Both the position numbers and the translations under genes were made by a program. Below, in pieces: positions 18,001-27,084 of a DNA stretch of 64,000 nucleotides; the first letter of the stretch is position 1, and each line of letters starts with the position of its first letter. Origin of the DNA: Paenibacillus endophyticus (GTDB lineage Bacteria > Bacillota > Bacilli > Paenibacillales > Paenibacillaceae); the NCBI RefSeq assembly GCF_014192395.1, contig NZ_JACHXW010000014.1, positions 115,860 to 179,859 of the forward strand, written 5' to 3'. Under the pieces are notes generated by a model. The model did not search any database. It was given only the letters and a program-made list of their open reading frames with translations, and had not been told where the DNA came from.

Positions 18001-21000
18001 TAAGATTGTGCAAATCGGCGTGCGGTCTTCCGGAAACCGGCGAACCGACGACGATATCGTCTTGACCGGAATATCGAGACAAGAAAATTGTAAATACGGC
18101 CAACAAAACCATAAATAACGTTGCGTCGGACTCGGCCGCCAAGGATTTAAGCCGATCCGTCTCCTCCGCGCTGAAGGTAAACGCAACCCTTGCTCCTTCG
18201 TACCGTTTCAACGCAGGCCGCTTGAAATCCGTTGGCATATTCAACAAAGGAACTTCGTCCGCAAACGTTTCAAGCCAATATTTTTGCTGCTCAAGCAGAA
18301 GCTCGGAAGCCAAAAAGGAATGCTGCCACATCGTAAAGTCTTTATATTGCACCTTTAAGGCTGGAAGTTCTTTTCCCTCGTAGAGCTCGGCGAATTCCTG
18401 CACAAGAACGGCCATCGAGACCCCGTCGGAAATCATATGATGTATATTGAACATGATCAGAAACTGTTCGTCGGACAGCCTCATGATTCCCGCGCGCAAC
18501 AGGGGGGCCTGCTCTAAATTAAACGTTCGCGTAAACGTTTTTATTACAGCTGAAAGAGAGGCTTCGTTGCCATTCAACCGCTCCAGCTGAAAAGGAACTT
18601 GCGGATGAATGATTTGCATGGGCATTCCGTCGACAAGCTCGAAAGAAGTACGCAAACTTTCATGTCGCCCTATAAGTGCCTGAATCGCCCGTTCCAGCCG
18701 TATCTCGTCAAGCACCCCCTCGCAAACGAAAGCGGCCGGCAAATGATAGGCCGTTCCGATGCCTTCGAAGCGATGCAGAACATAAAGCCTGTTTTGCGCT
18801 GCGGACAACGGGTACGATTTGCGGACTTCCGCGGCAGGAATCGGTACATGGACACTCTTCTGTGCAACGTTTAAGACTGCTGCGAGTTTTTCAATCGTCG
18901 GGTTGCTGAAAATATGACGCAAAGACAAATCGACTTGCATCTCTTTGTGCAGCTTATGGAGCAACTGCGTGGCTTTTAGCGAGTGTCCGCCTATTTCAAA
19001 GAAATGATCATGTCTTCCAACTTGTTCAAGACCAAGCACATCCTGCCAAATTTCCGCGAGCCCCGCCTCCCATTCGTTTTGGGGAGCGACGTATTTCGTG
19101 ATGTCGTCCAATCTGACTTCCAGTTGCGCCAATGCTTTGCGATCCGCTTTCCCGCTAGAATTTATCGGGATGTTATCGACTTTCACATAAAACGAAGGGA
19201 TCATGTATTCCGGCAACGATTCGGCCAAATAAGCACGAATTTCCGCATTCGAAATGTCGCGTGTCGCGGCGAAATAAGCATACAGTAAATGATCGTCCCC
19301 AGACGATCCTTTCCCCAATACGACCGCTTCCCGAATGTCATCGCGGCTCATCAGGGCGGCCTCGATCTCGCCGAGTTCAATCCGGTAGCCGCGGATTTTC
19401 ACTTGATGATCGAGCCGACCGAAATATTCCAACTGCCCGTCTTCCCGCCACCTCGCTAAATCGCCCGTCCGGTACATGCGATTCCCTTCCGGTTCGAACG
19501 GACACGGCACGAACTTCTCCGCCGTTAAATCCAATTGGTTCAAATAACCGCGCGCCAGCCCGATTCCGGCGATGCACAGCTCGCCCGGCAAACCGATCGG
19601 CTGCAACAGGTCGCCCGGGCCTACAACATACATACGGATATTGTCAATCGGTTTGCCAATCGGTACGGGATCTGATTCGCCGGACCATGGACAATCGAAG
19701 GAAGTCACATCGATAGCCGCTTCTGTCGGTCCGTACAAATTAATCAGCCGAACACAAATGTGATCCGCAATTACCTGGTTAAAACGGCCCACTTCCCTTG
19801 ACGGCAACGCCTCTCCGCTGGCGAACACTCGCTTCAGCGAGGCTAGCTTGTCTACATGACGGGGCCGGTTCTCCGCTTCGTCTAGAAACGCCCGCAGCAT
19901 CGACGGCACAAAATGCATCGTCGTTACGCCGTAACGTTCCACCGCTTCCGCAATTGCAGCCGGGTCTTTCTCCTCCCTCGGTCCGAGCATAACAACTGCG
20001 GCTCCTGCGATTGACCACCACAGCAGTTCCCACACCGACACGTCGAACGTATACGGCGTTTTTTGCAATATGCGGTCCTTCCCCGTTAACGGGTAGCGGC
20101 GCTGCATCCAATGGAGACGATTCACTGCCGCTTCATGCTCAATCATGACGCCTTTCGGCCGACCGGTCGATCCGGACGTATAAATGACATACGCCAGATG
20201 ATGTGAACTCGCGATCGGCTTCAGATTGCCGCCATCTCCAACATATAAAAGTTCATCTTCCAGACAAACTGTTTTACCGGCAAATACTAACTGGTTAGCG
20301 ATATCGGCAAATCGATGCTGAGTAAGCACAATACCCGCCCCGCTGTCTTCCAGCATATAGCGAATACGTTCTTGCGGAAAGTGCGGATCAATCGGCAAAT
20401 ATGCGCCGCCCGCCTTGAGTACGGCCATGATAGCAACGACCAAATCGATCGAACGTTCCGCCATCAAAGCCACAATCGTATCGGCTTGGATGCCTCCAAT
20501 TTCCCGAAGCCAAAAGGCTAGTCGGTTGGCTCTGGCGTTCAGTTCCCCGTAAGTCATTTGCTGACCGCCGCAATATACCGCTGGACGACTCGGATCACGC
20601 TCCGTTTGCCGTTCAAACAACTCATGCAACGTATCGCCCGCCGGATACTCGGCTTCCGTACTATTCCAATCGACGAGCAGCTGCCGCTCCCGTTCGCTCA
20701 CCATCTCGATTGTGGACAGCGTTTGGTCCGGAGCGGCAATAGCTGAACGGAGCAGTTCCGTATAGTGATTTGACATCCGCTCCATTGAGCTCTTTGCGAA
20801 CAGATCCGTATTGAATTCCCAGACGCCCCGAAGCAAGCCATGGCTGTTCATATAAACATCCAGTTTAAAATCAAGCTTCGCCGTTCCGGTATGGACCTCG
20901 GTCTGAATAAGCCGCAATCCCGAGATTTCAATGGCAATATCCGCATCGAACTCGTTATGCACAATGAGCATCGTATCGTATAAGCGGCTGTGCGCCGAAG

Positions 21001-23998
21001 TTCTGTGCATCGCGATATCCGCAACAATCCGCTCTAACGGATAGTCTTGATGTGCATAAAGATCCGTCAAATGCCGATGAACTCGGCCTGCAAACTTACG
21101 GAAAGATTCATCTGTGCACACTGCCGTTCGTACGGGGAGAAAATGATTGAACATCCCTACTATCGTCGCCATTTCTGATCGGGTACGGCCCGATGTCAAC
21201 GTTCCGGACACCAAATCGATTTGTCCGGTATATCGATGGAGAAGCAGAAAGTATACGGCGAACAATACAGCATTGACCGTCATTTGATTGGATCGGGCGA
21301 ATTGGTCGATTCCCGCCGCGAGATCCGCCGGCAGTTGAAATTGAACCGTGTCGCCGCAGAACGACCGTTTCTCCGCTCTTCTGCGGTCCGTCGGCATACG
21401 TAGGCCCGGCAAGTCGGCGGCCAGTTGGTTCCGCCAGAACATTTTGGAATGCTCCTCCGCTAGCGCAACCCCAGTGCCGGCCATCCATACCGCCGCATCT
21501 TTGAGCTGCAGAGGCTGCGGATGCAGCGATTGTCCGCCGTAGAGGGCAAGCCACTCTTCCAGTAGAATGCGAATTGAAATACCGTCTACGATTGCATGAT
21601 GCGCGTCAAATAACAAGTACAGTCTGTTGTCGCGACATCGAACCAAACCGGCGCGAAATAACGGAGCAGAATCCAACTGAAACGGCCGCACGAATCGACG
21701 TACAATGGATTCGATGGTTTCTGCCGACTCCTCAATTTCCATCCGAACCGGGATATTCGCTTGGACGGTCTGAACCATGTCTCCGGCCTTCCAATCGATT
21801 GACGTCCGCAGCGCTTCATGGCGCAAGACAAGCTTCTGCAAAGCTTGCTCCAGCTTCTTAACATCAACGTCCCCTTCGATGAGAAAAACGACCGGGACGT
21901 TGTAGCTGATTCCAACACCCTCTTGCTGCTCTTCTAAAAAGACGTTTCGTTGGCCGCCAGTCAATGGAAAATGTTTGCCTTCGCCGATCGGCAGAAACTG
22001 TGGTACGCCGCCGGATGGCCCACCTGCCGACTGTTCAATCAAAAATGCCAATCCAGCAAAGGTTGGGTTAAGAAAGAAGTCAGAAAGCGAGACCTCTGCC
22101 TGGAACTCGTTATAAATATTCGCGAGCAGCGTCGCCGCTTTCATGGAATGGCCACCGGACTCGAAAAAGTGGCTTTCCCTGCCGTTCATCCGAACTTTAA
22201 GCGCGTCTTCCCATATCGGAATCATTCGTTTTTCGATTTCGCTGTAAGGTGACATGGAGACGAAATCCGCTACGCCCGCTTCCGCTATTTGCTGCTTTTC
22301 CAACGCTTCTTCAATTTGTGCAATACTTTTGTCAAACTCTCCTGCTGTAAATTGTTGTGCCAGCAAATACCTTTGAACTTTTCCACTGGTCGTTTTAGGT
22401 ATGGTCCTGACCGGAATAACGTAAGCTATTTCCGTCCCCATCCTTACATTCATTTTTTTCTTCAACTCTCGTATAAGCGGCACGACATTCTGCCATTTAC
22501 CCCGATAGGTAACAAAAAAAGCGATCTCATCCGTTTGCTTTTCTAAGTTAAATACTCCGCAAGCGGCAACCTTCCCAAGTTCGACGGCGCACTCCTCCGC
22601 AGCAATTCGTTCTAAATCATGCGGATAAATATTTTGCCCATTTATAATGATGAGATCTTTTTTTCGTCCGGTTATAATGAGACGCTCGTTGCGAAGAAAT
22701 CCCAGATCGCCAGTATCGAGCCATCCTTCAGAATCTATCGTCGATTGTGTCGCTTGGATGTTATTGTAATATCCCGAGGTTACATGAGGTCCGCGGATTT
22801 GAATGCTTCCGATCACGCGTTCGGTCAGCTTCCGTCCGTCCTCGCCAATAATTCTCACTTCGCAATCGGCAACTGGAAAACCAACATCAACAAATTCGAT
22901 CGCGTCCGCCGCGTCATTCACAACCGCTTCACGCATCTCCCCGCTCGAATGGAGCGAATTCCGCTCTAGTGCAATCGATTGCAGCGGTTCGTGCACCGGA
23001 GGAAACGTGACGGCCAAAGTCGCTTCTGCCATTCCATAGACCGGAAACATCGCGTTCTGATTCAGACCGTATTCTTGCATTTTCTTGCTAAATTCCCGGC
23101 AAAGTTGCACCGAAATCGGTTCGGCCCCGTTAAAGATGAGTCTTACACACGACAGATCGAGCGTTTCGGCCAAAGCTTCGTCGAAATGGCGTAACAGATG
23201 ATGGTAGCCGAAATTGGGGGAAGCCAGCGTCGTAATCCGATGCTCATGCGTCTTGGCCAGCCAAAGCATCGGATTCATTATGAATAAGGAGGTACTCATG
23301 ATGTATTGCTTCATGCCTGCGAGGAGCGGTGTGAGATGGAAACCGATTAATCCCATATCATGTGTAAGAGGCATCCAGCTTATCGAACTGTCGTTTGAAG
23401 AGGCGCCGCTATTGTGTACAATGGCTCTCATATTCGTCAATATATTGCGATGGGTTAAGACAACGCCTTTCGGATTGCCGGTAGATCCGGATGAGAATTG
23501 AATGAAAGCCCTATCCGTCTCACGAGCGTTCCATGGGATCCCCTCGTCTCCAGAAGCCCAATCCAGCTCTTCCGTCGTTACACTGTAACTTTTCCAGGTT
23601 TCGTATAAGCTGCTGAACTCATTCGACTTGGCATAATCCAGAAGACTGAGCAAATTTTGATTCGACGTAATGATAATAGGCGATTCCAAAATGCTCCAAA
23701 TTTTAGCTGTTTTCAGCCGTTGATCCTCGCCCTGACCCGCAGAAATCGGAACAGCAATAAATCCGCCTAACAAACATGCCCAGAAACATTCAATAAATCG
23801 TTGATTATCTTCCGTTTGAATAATCACTATTTGACCCGGCTTAAAGCCTTTTCTCTGGAGCATGTACAATATAGACAACGAACGTTGGCGCAGCAGGCTA
23901 TAATCTACACGATGCTCTTCATTGCGCGAAATAAAAGTGATGCCTTCGGTGGAACTCGTCTGCATCATGACATTTATCAATGTATTGCTGCAATTCAT
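15095..23998 (-). CDS. NRPS: FAAL-ACP-C-A(Ser)-PCP-C-A(Thr)-PCP with a C-like tail
   Basis: 2,967 residues. Residues 1-570 are a fatty-acyl-AMP ligase-like loading domain (FSSGSTGNPKG 168-178, YGMAEATLAV 321-330) for a fatty-acid starter. An ACP follows (Ser618, ESGGHSMKA). Module 1 is a condensation domain with HHAIVDG, an adenylation domain whose pocket reads D-V-W-H-F-S-L-I-D (serine code) and a PCP (IGGHSLKA). Module 2 is a condensation domain with HHMISDG, an adenylation domain with pocket D-F-W-N-I-G-M-V-H (threonine code) and a PCP (Ser about 2713, IGGNSLLL). About 200 residues at the C-terminus (2760-2960) resemble only the second half of a condensation domain and lack HHxxxDG. No epimerisation or TE domain is visible. 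The first condensation domain would N-acylate Ser. The ATG overlaps the AT stop by 4 bp. Confidence 0.93.
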   Translation of the reverse strand: MNCSNTLINVMMQTSSTEGITFISRNEEHRVDYSLLRQRSLSILYMLQRKGFKPGQIVIIQTEDNQRFIECFWACLLGGFIAVPISAGQGEDQRLKTAKIWSILESPIIITSNQNLLSLLDYAKSNEFSSLYETWKSYSVTTEELDWASGDEGIPWNARETDRAFIQFSSGSTGNPKGVVLTHRNILTNMRAIVHNSGASSNDSSISWMPLTHDMGLIGFHLTPLLAGMKQYIMSTSLFIMNPMLWLAKTHEHRITTLASPNFGYHHLLRHFDEALAETLDLSCVRLIFNGAEPISVQLCREFSKKMQEYGLNQNAMFPVYGMAEATLAVTFPPVHEPLQSIALERNSLHSSGEMREAVVNDAADAIEFVDVGFPVADCEVRIIGEDGRKLTERVIGSIQIRGPHVTSGYYNNIQATQSTIDSEGWLDTGDLGFLRNERLIITGRKKDLIIINGQNIYPHDLERIAAEECAVELGKVAACGVFNLEKQTDEIAFFVTYRGKWQNVVPLIRELKKKMNVRMGTEIAYVIPVRTIPKTTSGKVQRYLLAQQFTAGEFDKSIAQIEEALEKQQIAEAGVADFVSMSPYSEIEKRMIPIWEDALKVRMNGRESHFFESGGHSMKAATLLANIYNEFQAEVSLSDFFLNPTFAGLAFLIEQSAGGPSGGVPQFLPIGEGKHFPLTGGQRNVFLEEQQEGVGISYNVPVVFLIEGDVDVKKLEQALQKLVLRHEALRTSIDWKAGDMVQTVQANIPVRMEIEESAETIESIVRRFVRPFQLDSAPLFRAGLVRCRDNRLYLLFDAHHAIVDGISIRILLEEWLALYGGQSLHPQPLQLKDAAVWMAGTGVALAEEHSKMFWRNQLAADLPGLRMPTDRRRAEKRSFCGDTVQFQLPADLAAGIDQFARSNQMTVNAVLFAVYFLLLHRYTGQIDLVSGTLTSGRTRSEMATIVGMFNHFLPVRTAVCTDESFRKFAGRVHRHLTDLYAHQDYPLERIVADIAMHRTSAHSRLYDTMLIVHNEFDADIAIEISGLRLIQTEVHTGTAKLDFKLDVYMNSHGLLRGVWEFNTDLFAKSSMERMSNHYTELLRSAIAAPDQTLSTIEMVSERERQLLVDWNSTEAEYPAGDTLHELFERQTERDPSRPAVYCGGQQMTYGELNARANRLAFWLREIGGIQADTIVALMAERSIDLVVAIMAVLKAGGAYLPIDPHFPQERIRYMLEDSGAGIVLTQHRFADIANQLVFAGKTVCLEDELLYVGDGGNLKPIASSHHLAYVIYTSGSTGRPKGVMIEHEAAVNRLHWMQRRYPLTGKDRILQKTPYTFDVSVWELLWWSIAGAAVVMLGPREEKDPAAIAEAVERYGVTTMHFVPSMLRAFLDEAENRPRHVDKLASLKRVFASGEALPSREVGRFNQVIADHICVRLINLYGPTEAAIDVTSFDCPWSGESDPVPIGKPIDNIRMYVVGPGDLLQPIGLPGELCIAGIGLARGYLNQLDLTAEKFVPCPFEPEGNRMYRTGDLARWREDGQLEYFGRLDHQVKIRGYRIELGEIEAALMSRDDIREAVVLGKGSSGDDHLLYAYFAATRDISNAEIRAYLAESLPEYMIPSFYVKVDNIPINSSGKADRKALAQLEVRLDDITKYVAPQNEWEAGLAEIWQDVLGLEQVGRHDHFFEIGGHSLKATQLLHKLHKEMQVDLSLRHIFSNPTIEKLAAVLNVAQKSVHVPIPAAEVRKSYPLSAAQNRLYVLHRFEGIGTAYHLPAAFVCEGVLDEIRLERAIQALIGRHESLRTSFELVDGMPMQIIHPQVPFQLERLNGNEASLSAVIKTFTRTFNLEQAPLLRAGIMRLSDEQFLIMFNIHHMISDGVSMAVLVQEFAELYEGKELPALKVQYKDFTMWQHSFLASELLLEQQKYWLETFADEVPLLNMPTDFKRPALKRYEGARVAFTFSAEETDRLKSLAAESDATLFMVLLAVFTIFLSRYSGQDDIVVGSPVSGRPHADLHNLIGMFVNTLPLRNYPSAGKTFSFFLQELSGNTVKALENQDYPFEELVNKLQLPRDISRNPLFEALLVLQNMEIPELNLDQCAMKPLAIEHSTAKFDLVLEVTETGDELNGHLEYSTQLFREETVHRFVGHIRSIALAVAENPQIQIGAIEMLTNEERGALHQFNDTACAYPQHLTIQQIFEEQAAKSPGRAAVVCEAERLTYAELNNKANRVAERLRGKGVVPNERVAILTERSVDMIVGMLAILKAGGCYVPIDPAYPADRIQYMLSDCEARFVLTHSPDTNIHGNSFDVEWIDISESSAQQCENLSCVNNPGDLAYIIYTSGTTGKPKGVMIEHRNVVRLLVHDKPLIDFTKDDVWTMFHSYCFDFSVWEMYGALLFGGKLVVVPKQTAQNPQRFLELLVEENVTVLNQTPSAFYNLLHFDTEKGAADLRLKVVIFGGEALKPAMLKTFHDKYPETKLVNMYGITETTVHVTYKEITDREIQENVSNIGRPIPTLSCYIMDANFMLVPVGVPGELYVGGEGVARGYLNRAELTADKFVSNPFVPRTRLYRSGDLARWLPDGSLEYMGRLDHQVKLRGFRIELGEIEAVLLRHERIADAVVLVNPTQAGDERLCAYFVASGELSVAELRAFLSRTLPDYMIPSSFTTVERFPLTTNGKVDRKALAGLTANLEAITAYSAPKNEMEAGIVTIWRELLQLERIGRQDHFFEIGGNSLLLIRMHAKLEEQFPGVFKVTDLFSRPTVAGLAELLAEREGKDDAVALKGILMPADYFKSRDELQPPFSYRIVLDRRVGQAIDQWMAIRGISPETFFATAWFLLFQHVTGGASNLVLHVRDVSPHSGKQIVAEPSRLSGFDALFHETNHNLGRDREDVYPLAQAKRLGDSDKGNQLFVLLDFYKGGGVGLEIASAYDAVVHGFKENGQYGIVWESSGNRLKRDKAKMLAGRYAAICKWMTDEYGELQASATKED

Positions 23999-25227
23999 GA
24001 ACGCCCTCCTACTCTCTTCAAATCCGCTAATCGATCATTTATTTCTACTGTTTCTACTTCTTTTGCGTCAAAGATGTGCAACAAATATGCTAGTGCTGTC
24101 TCGTATTCATCTTCCGATGGTTTTTCCCCGCTCCGCTCCAATCGTGCAAGGATCGTTTCAATCTCGCGATAAGGCGTAACTACGTTTTGCCGGTATGCAT
24201 CGATGGTTATCTTTGAATTTCGGTTTTTCGTGCTGACTGCATAGGCCAAGCATTTCTCAAAATAGGACAAGCGGCTTCTTCGAATCAACTTCTGCAAATC
24301 TACTTCATGATCGGCACTGTAAGCTAAGACGAAAGGATGTTCTTGCCGAAAAAGCGAAGTTAGCACGCTGCTGGGACCAAGTTCGACCATCGTGCTTACA
24401 GGTAAATGAACGATAGTATTCAAGCATGCTGCCCATTGAACAGGACTTGACATTTGTTTTACTAGCTTTTCCGCAATTTCACCGGCTTGCCTATGCTGTT
24501 CGCCGTCCAAATTGGACAATACCGGGAATTGCGGATTTCGAAATGTAAAAAGAGTCAAAAATTCACGAAATTTTTCTGCTGCATCCTGCATATACGGGCT
24601 ATGGAAAGGAGCGCTAACTTTTAATGGAACAATTTTCGCTCCTAAATCTGAAAGAATCTCCGATACCGCTTCTACTCCGAGGCCATGACCGGAGATGACG
24701 GCCTGTCGTCCTGAATTCACGTTGGATACAACAACCATTCCAGCCCCCAAAGACTCGTTCGACCATTTTTGACAAACCTTTTCCACCATGTCGACCGCTA
24801 ATCCAATCACTGCAGCCATTTTCCCTTCAATTTTGTTCGCCACCTGCTGCATGAACTTTCCTCGCATTTGCACCATTTTAAGAGCATCGGCAAACGTAAT
24901 CGATGCTGCACAAGCCAAAGCCGTAATCTCGCCCAGACTATGACCGGCTGCAACCGCTGGTTTCATTCCGACTTCTCGCACATACATGACATATGCCGCG
25001 TAACTGATGGTGAGAACAGACGGTTGCGTATTCTCAGTTAATGCAAGCTCCTCATTCGTCCCCTTTTCACATAGCTTTTTCATATCGATTCCCAGAATAT
25101 CGCTTGCCTCCTCATACACCTCGTTCAGGTAAGGAAACTGCTCCGTCCACTGTTTTCCCATTCCGGTATACTGAGCTCCCTGTCCGGGAAAAAGCAAAGC
25201 CACTGGATTCACGTCATTCATCCTCAT
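23995..25227 (-). CDS. Free-standing (trans-acting) malonyl acyltransferase
   Basis: 410 residues. The FabD/AT fold is clear: LFPGQGAQYTGMGKQW (about 13-28), active-site Ser in GHSLGEI (about 95-101), and VSAPFHSPYMQDA carrying the catalytic His. A roughly 110-residue C-terminal extension beyond the FabD core is present. Start codons 1 and 3 are both possible. It sits directly upstream of the NRPS gene, and the KS protein at 8093 has no AT of its own, so it most likely loads malonyl onto that ACP (trans-AT arrangement, inference from architecture). Malonyl preference is expected but not proven. Confidence 0.92.
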   Translation of the reverse strand: MRMNDVNPVALLFPGQGAQYTGMGKQWTEQFPYLNEVYEEASDILGIDMKKLCEKGTNEELALTENTQPSVLTISYAAYVMYVREVGMKPAVAAGHSLGEITALACAASITFADALKMVQMRGKFMQQVANKIEGKMAAVIGLAVDMVEKVCQKWSNESLGAGMVVVSNVNSGRQAVISGHGLGVEAVSEILSDLGAKIVPLKVSAPFHSPYMQDAAEKFREFLTLFTFRNPQFPVLSNLDGEQHRQAGEIAEKLVKQMSSPVQWAACLNTIVHLPVSTMVELGPSSVLTSLFRQEHPFVLAYSADHEVDLQKLIRRSRLSYFEKCLAYAVSTKNRNSKITIDAYRQNVVTPYREIETILARLERSGEKPSEDEYETALAYLLHIFDAKEVETVEINDRLADLKRVGGRS

Positions 25228-25242
25228 TTCTGTAAATATTAG

Positions 25243-25830
25243 TTATTCGTGTTCATGTATCAGTGTTATGGATGCTAGAAAGATATAAGGGTTGGGTGGC
25301 AACGTAATCGACGATATTTCTTTATGTTTGTCAATGACAATTTTTTGAATGGAAAGTCCGGCGAGATATGGAACTTTATTACCTTGAATATTCCTTCGAT
25401 AAGGAAAAATGATACCGATTTCCTCGTCTGGAAATAAATCATTAGTAAAAAATAAACGCCCCCAATCGGAGATTCGAAAAAGCTGCTCATCCGTTTCCCC
25501 GTCGCTATAAGAAATCACAACAAAATCGGTGTGATCGCCGAATGTACTCATTCCCAAAAAAGCAATTTCATCGCAACGAGCGTTAATGGGAACCGTTTGT
25601 CCTTCACAGGAGACCATGTCGAAGTGATTGGTCGTATGGCGGGGCAATTGAAACTGAATTCCACGATACGTTTGAACCACCCCTGAAGGGAGCAGCTCAC
25701 CAGGAATACTGTCTCCGGAATGATCCAATGAACCGTGGATTTGATGTTCCGACCACGAGATTCCTTTCACGTTGTAGAACGAATCAATAGCAACGATTGA
25801 ATTCCGCTTGTTATCAATTTGGGTTGTCAA
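25243..25830 (-). CDS. Small jelly-roll-like protein of unknown function in the NRPS operon
   Basis: 195 residues starting at TTG 25830 after AGGAGG. No signal peptide or membrane segment is visible. Features such as LDHSGDSIPGELLPSG, the CEGQTVPI strand, FVVISYSDGETDEQLFRISDW and the predominance of beta-type sequence resemble beta-sandwich modules found in glycoside-hydrolase-associated proteins (NPCBM-like). I do not recognise a catalytic motif. It lies 11 bp after the BtrH-like gene and 15 bp before the AT gene, so it belongs to the operon. A cytosolic sugar- or product-binding role is only a guess. Confidence 0.6.
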   Translation of the reverse strand: MTTQIDNKRNSIVAIDSFYNVKGISWSEHQIHGSLDHSGDSIPGELLPSGVVQTYRGIQFQLPRHTTNHFDMVSCEGQTVPINARCDEIAFLGMSTFGDHTDFVVISYSDGETDEQLFRISDWGRLFFTNDLFPDEEIGIIFPYRRNIQGNKVPYLAGLSIQKIVIDKHKEISSITLPPNPYIFLASITLIHEHE

Positions 25831-25841
25831 ATTAATGCCTC

Positions 25842-26813
25842 CTACGCAAGCAGATATTTTTCAAGCATATTTGCACATTCATATTCTGCTTCGATGGCTC
25901 TCTCCAGTTGCCGGATTACCGTCACGCGGCTATACGAATTGTTGAAAACGGTTTTCGTTAGAATGTTTCGAAAAGCGGTAAAATGAGAGACGGCTTTCAT
26001 GAATTGTCGGACCAATTCAGGCGGAATCGACTGATACAGCGGTGAGGTTTCATGCTGCTGCAAATAATGCAAGAACTCGATGTAGGATACTTTTAACCGA
26101 ATAATATCTTTGAATTGAACGAACCAAAGCATTGCATAAGCCGATGAAGGCGTCGGAGCTTGTGCCAGATGTTCTTTGAGTGTGATGAGTCCTTTTAAAC
26201 CGCTAGTGTAGTTCAGAGTCGTTGCTCCGATGATTTTGTCTAGGGTGATTTGTAACTGGCGAAGTAACACACTGTCTTGGATGGCTTTCACTGGAGGTGT
26301 AATTGCAAATGCGGATGCACCGGGTCTTTCAAACGATTGCTTAATGATCTGTACGGGAACATATCCTTGGTGATGAATGCTCCAAACGAGCATTTGTTGA
26401 TTCCATTCATCATAGTTTTGAACAGCGAACATGTGATAATCATTTCGGCTCGTTTGGTAGCCATAGCACCATGGAAGGTAGAAAGATTCACCGGAAATAA
26501 GTAAGTGTTTATGCTGAGGCAGCTTTTCTAAGAGGCAATTAAAGTCTTTTTCTTGGAGTACGGTGAGGTTCATTCCAAATAACTCGTGAGCATTCCAAAG
26601 GATGGGATTATTCATATGCTTGGATTCATATGCTGATATTTGCTCTACGGAATGATAATAAAAATTCCAGTTATCGGAAAATATCCATTGAAACGGTTTA
26701 TTGTACGCTTGAAGAATCGTGCATGCCAGCGCGGTGGCGCAATTCTCGCCAGCCCAAGTAGCATAATGCAATTCGGGAAGCTCACTCAATAATGGCTCTT
26801 GATTAAGTATCAT
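25842..26813 (-). CDS. BtrH-like / cysteine-peptidase-fold protein, first gene of the NRPS operon
   Basis: 323 residues; ATG at 26813 after AAAGGA. The N-terminal half has a Cys in an early helix (GENCATALACTILQAYNKPF), a central strand LLISGESFYLP, and a His in DYHMFAVQNYDEW followed by MLVWSIHHQGYVPV. This is the layout of the BtrH N-terminal family, in which a papain-like fold acts as an acyl-ACP acyltransferase in butirosin biosynthesis. The C-terminal 150 residues are helical. Because the megasynthases lack a TE, this thiol enzyme is a candidate for chain transfer or release (inference). The match is by motif layout only. Confidence 0.55.
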   Translation of the reverse strand: MILNQEPLLSELPELHYATWAGENCATALACTILQAYNKPFQWIFSDNWNFYYHSVEQISAYESKHMNNPILWNAHELFGMNLTVLQEKDFNCLLEKLPQHKHLLISGESFYLPWCYGYQTSRNDYHMFAVQNYDEWNQQMLVWSIHHQGYVPVQIIKQSFERPGASAFAITPPVKAIQDSVLLRQLQITLDKIIGATTLNYTSGLKGLITLKEHLAQAPTPSSAYAMLWFVQFKDIIRLKVSYIEFLHYLQQHETSPLYQSIPPELVRQFMKAVSHFTAFRNILTKTVFNNSYSRVTVIRQLERAIEAEYECANMLEKYLLA

Positions 26814-27084
26814 TCGTCATATCCTTTCGTAATGGAATAGACGTCTGAAGGAAGTGAAGTTCGAATTAGGTTATTCTTGAAGTATTAACTCCCCACTCAG
26901 ACTTGACTGATGTTGGCTCTTGTGCGCAAAGAGGAATTAGCACTCCCTATCTCCTGAAGCTCAGATTTTGCCATTGATCATTAAGGAAGAAGGGGGTACG
27001 GCAGCCAATAAAGCTCCTATCGACTATACCTTCCCCCCTGGGCTTCATTTATTTATTAGATCATACTTCCAATCTTGAATCTGT
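26814..27084 (-). other. Intergenic region and probable promoter of the ~20 kb biosynthetic operon
   Basis: 271 bp with no convincing gene. It separates the stop of the fructokinase-GH32 gene (27085) from the first biosynthetic gene. AGGGGG near 26990 could pair with CCCCCCT near 27045 through a long loop, a weak candidate terminator for the upstream fructan operon. No copy of either LacI operator type is visible here, in contrast to the other operons. Confidence 0.4.

Noticed and set aside
15095..23998. Many plus- and minus-strand frames of 60-220 codons inside the NRPS gene
   Set aside because: They are antisense or out-of-frame shadows of a fully supported 2,967-codon gene with continuous domain motifs.
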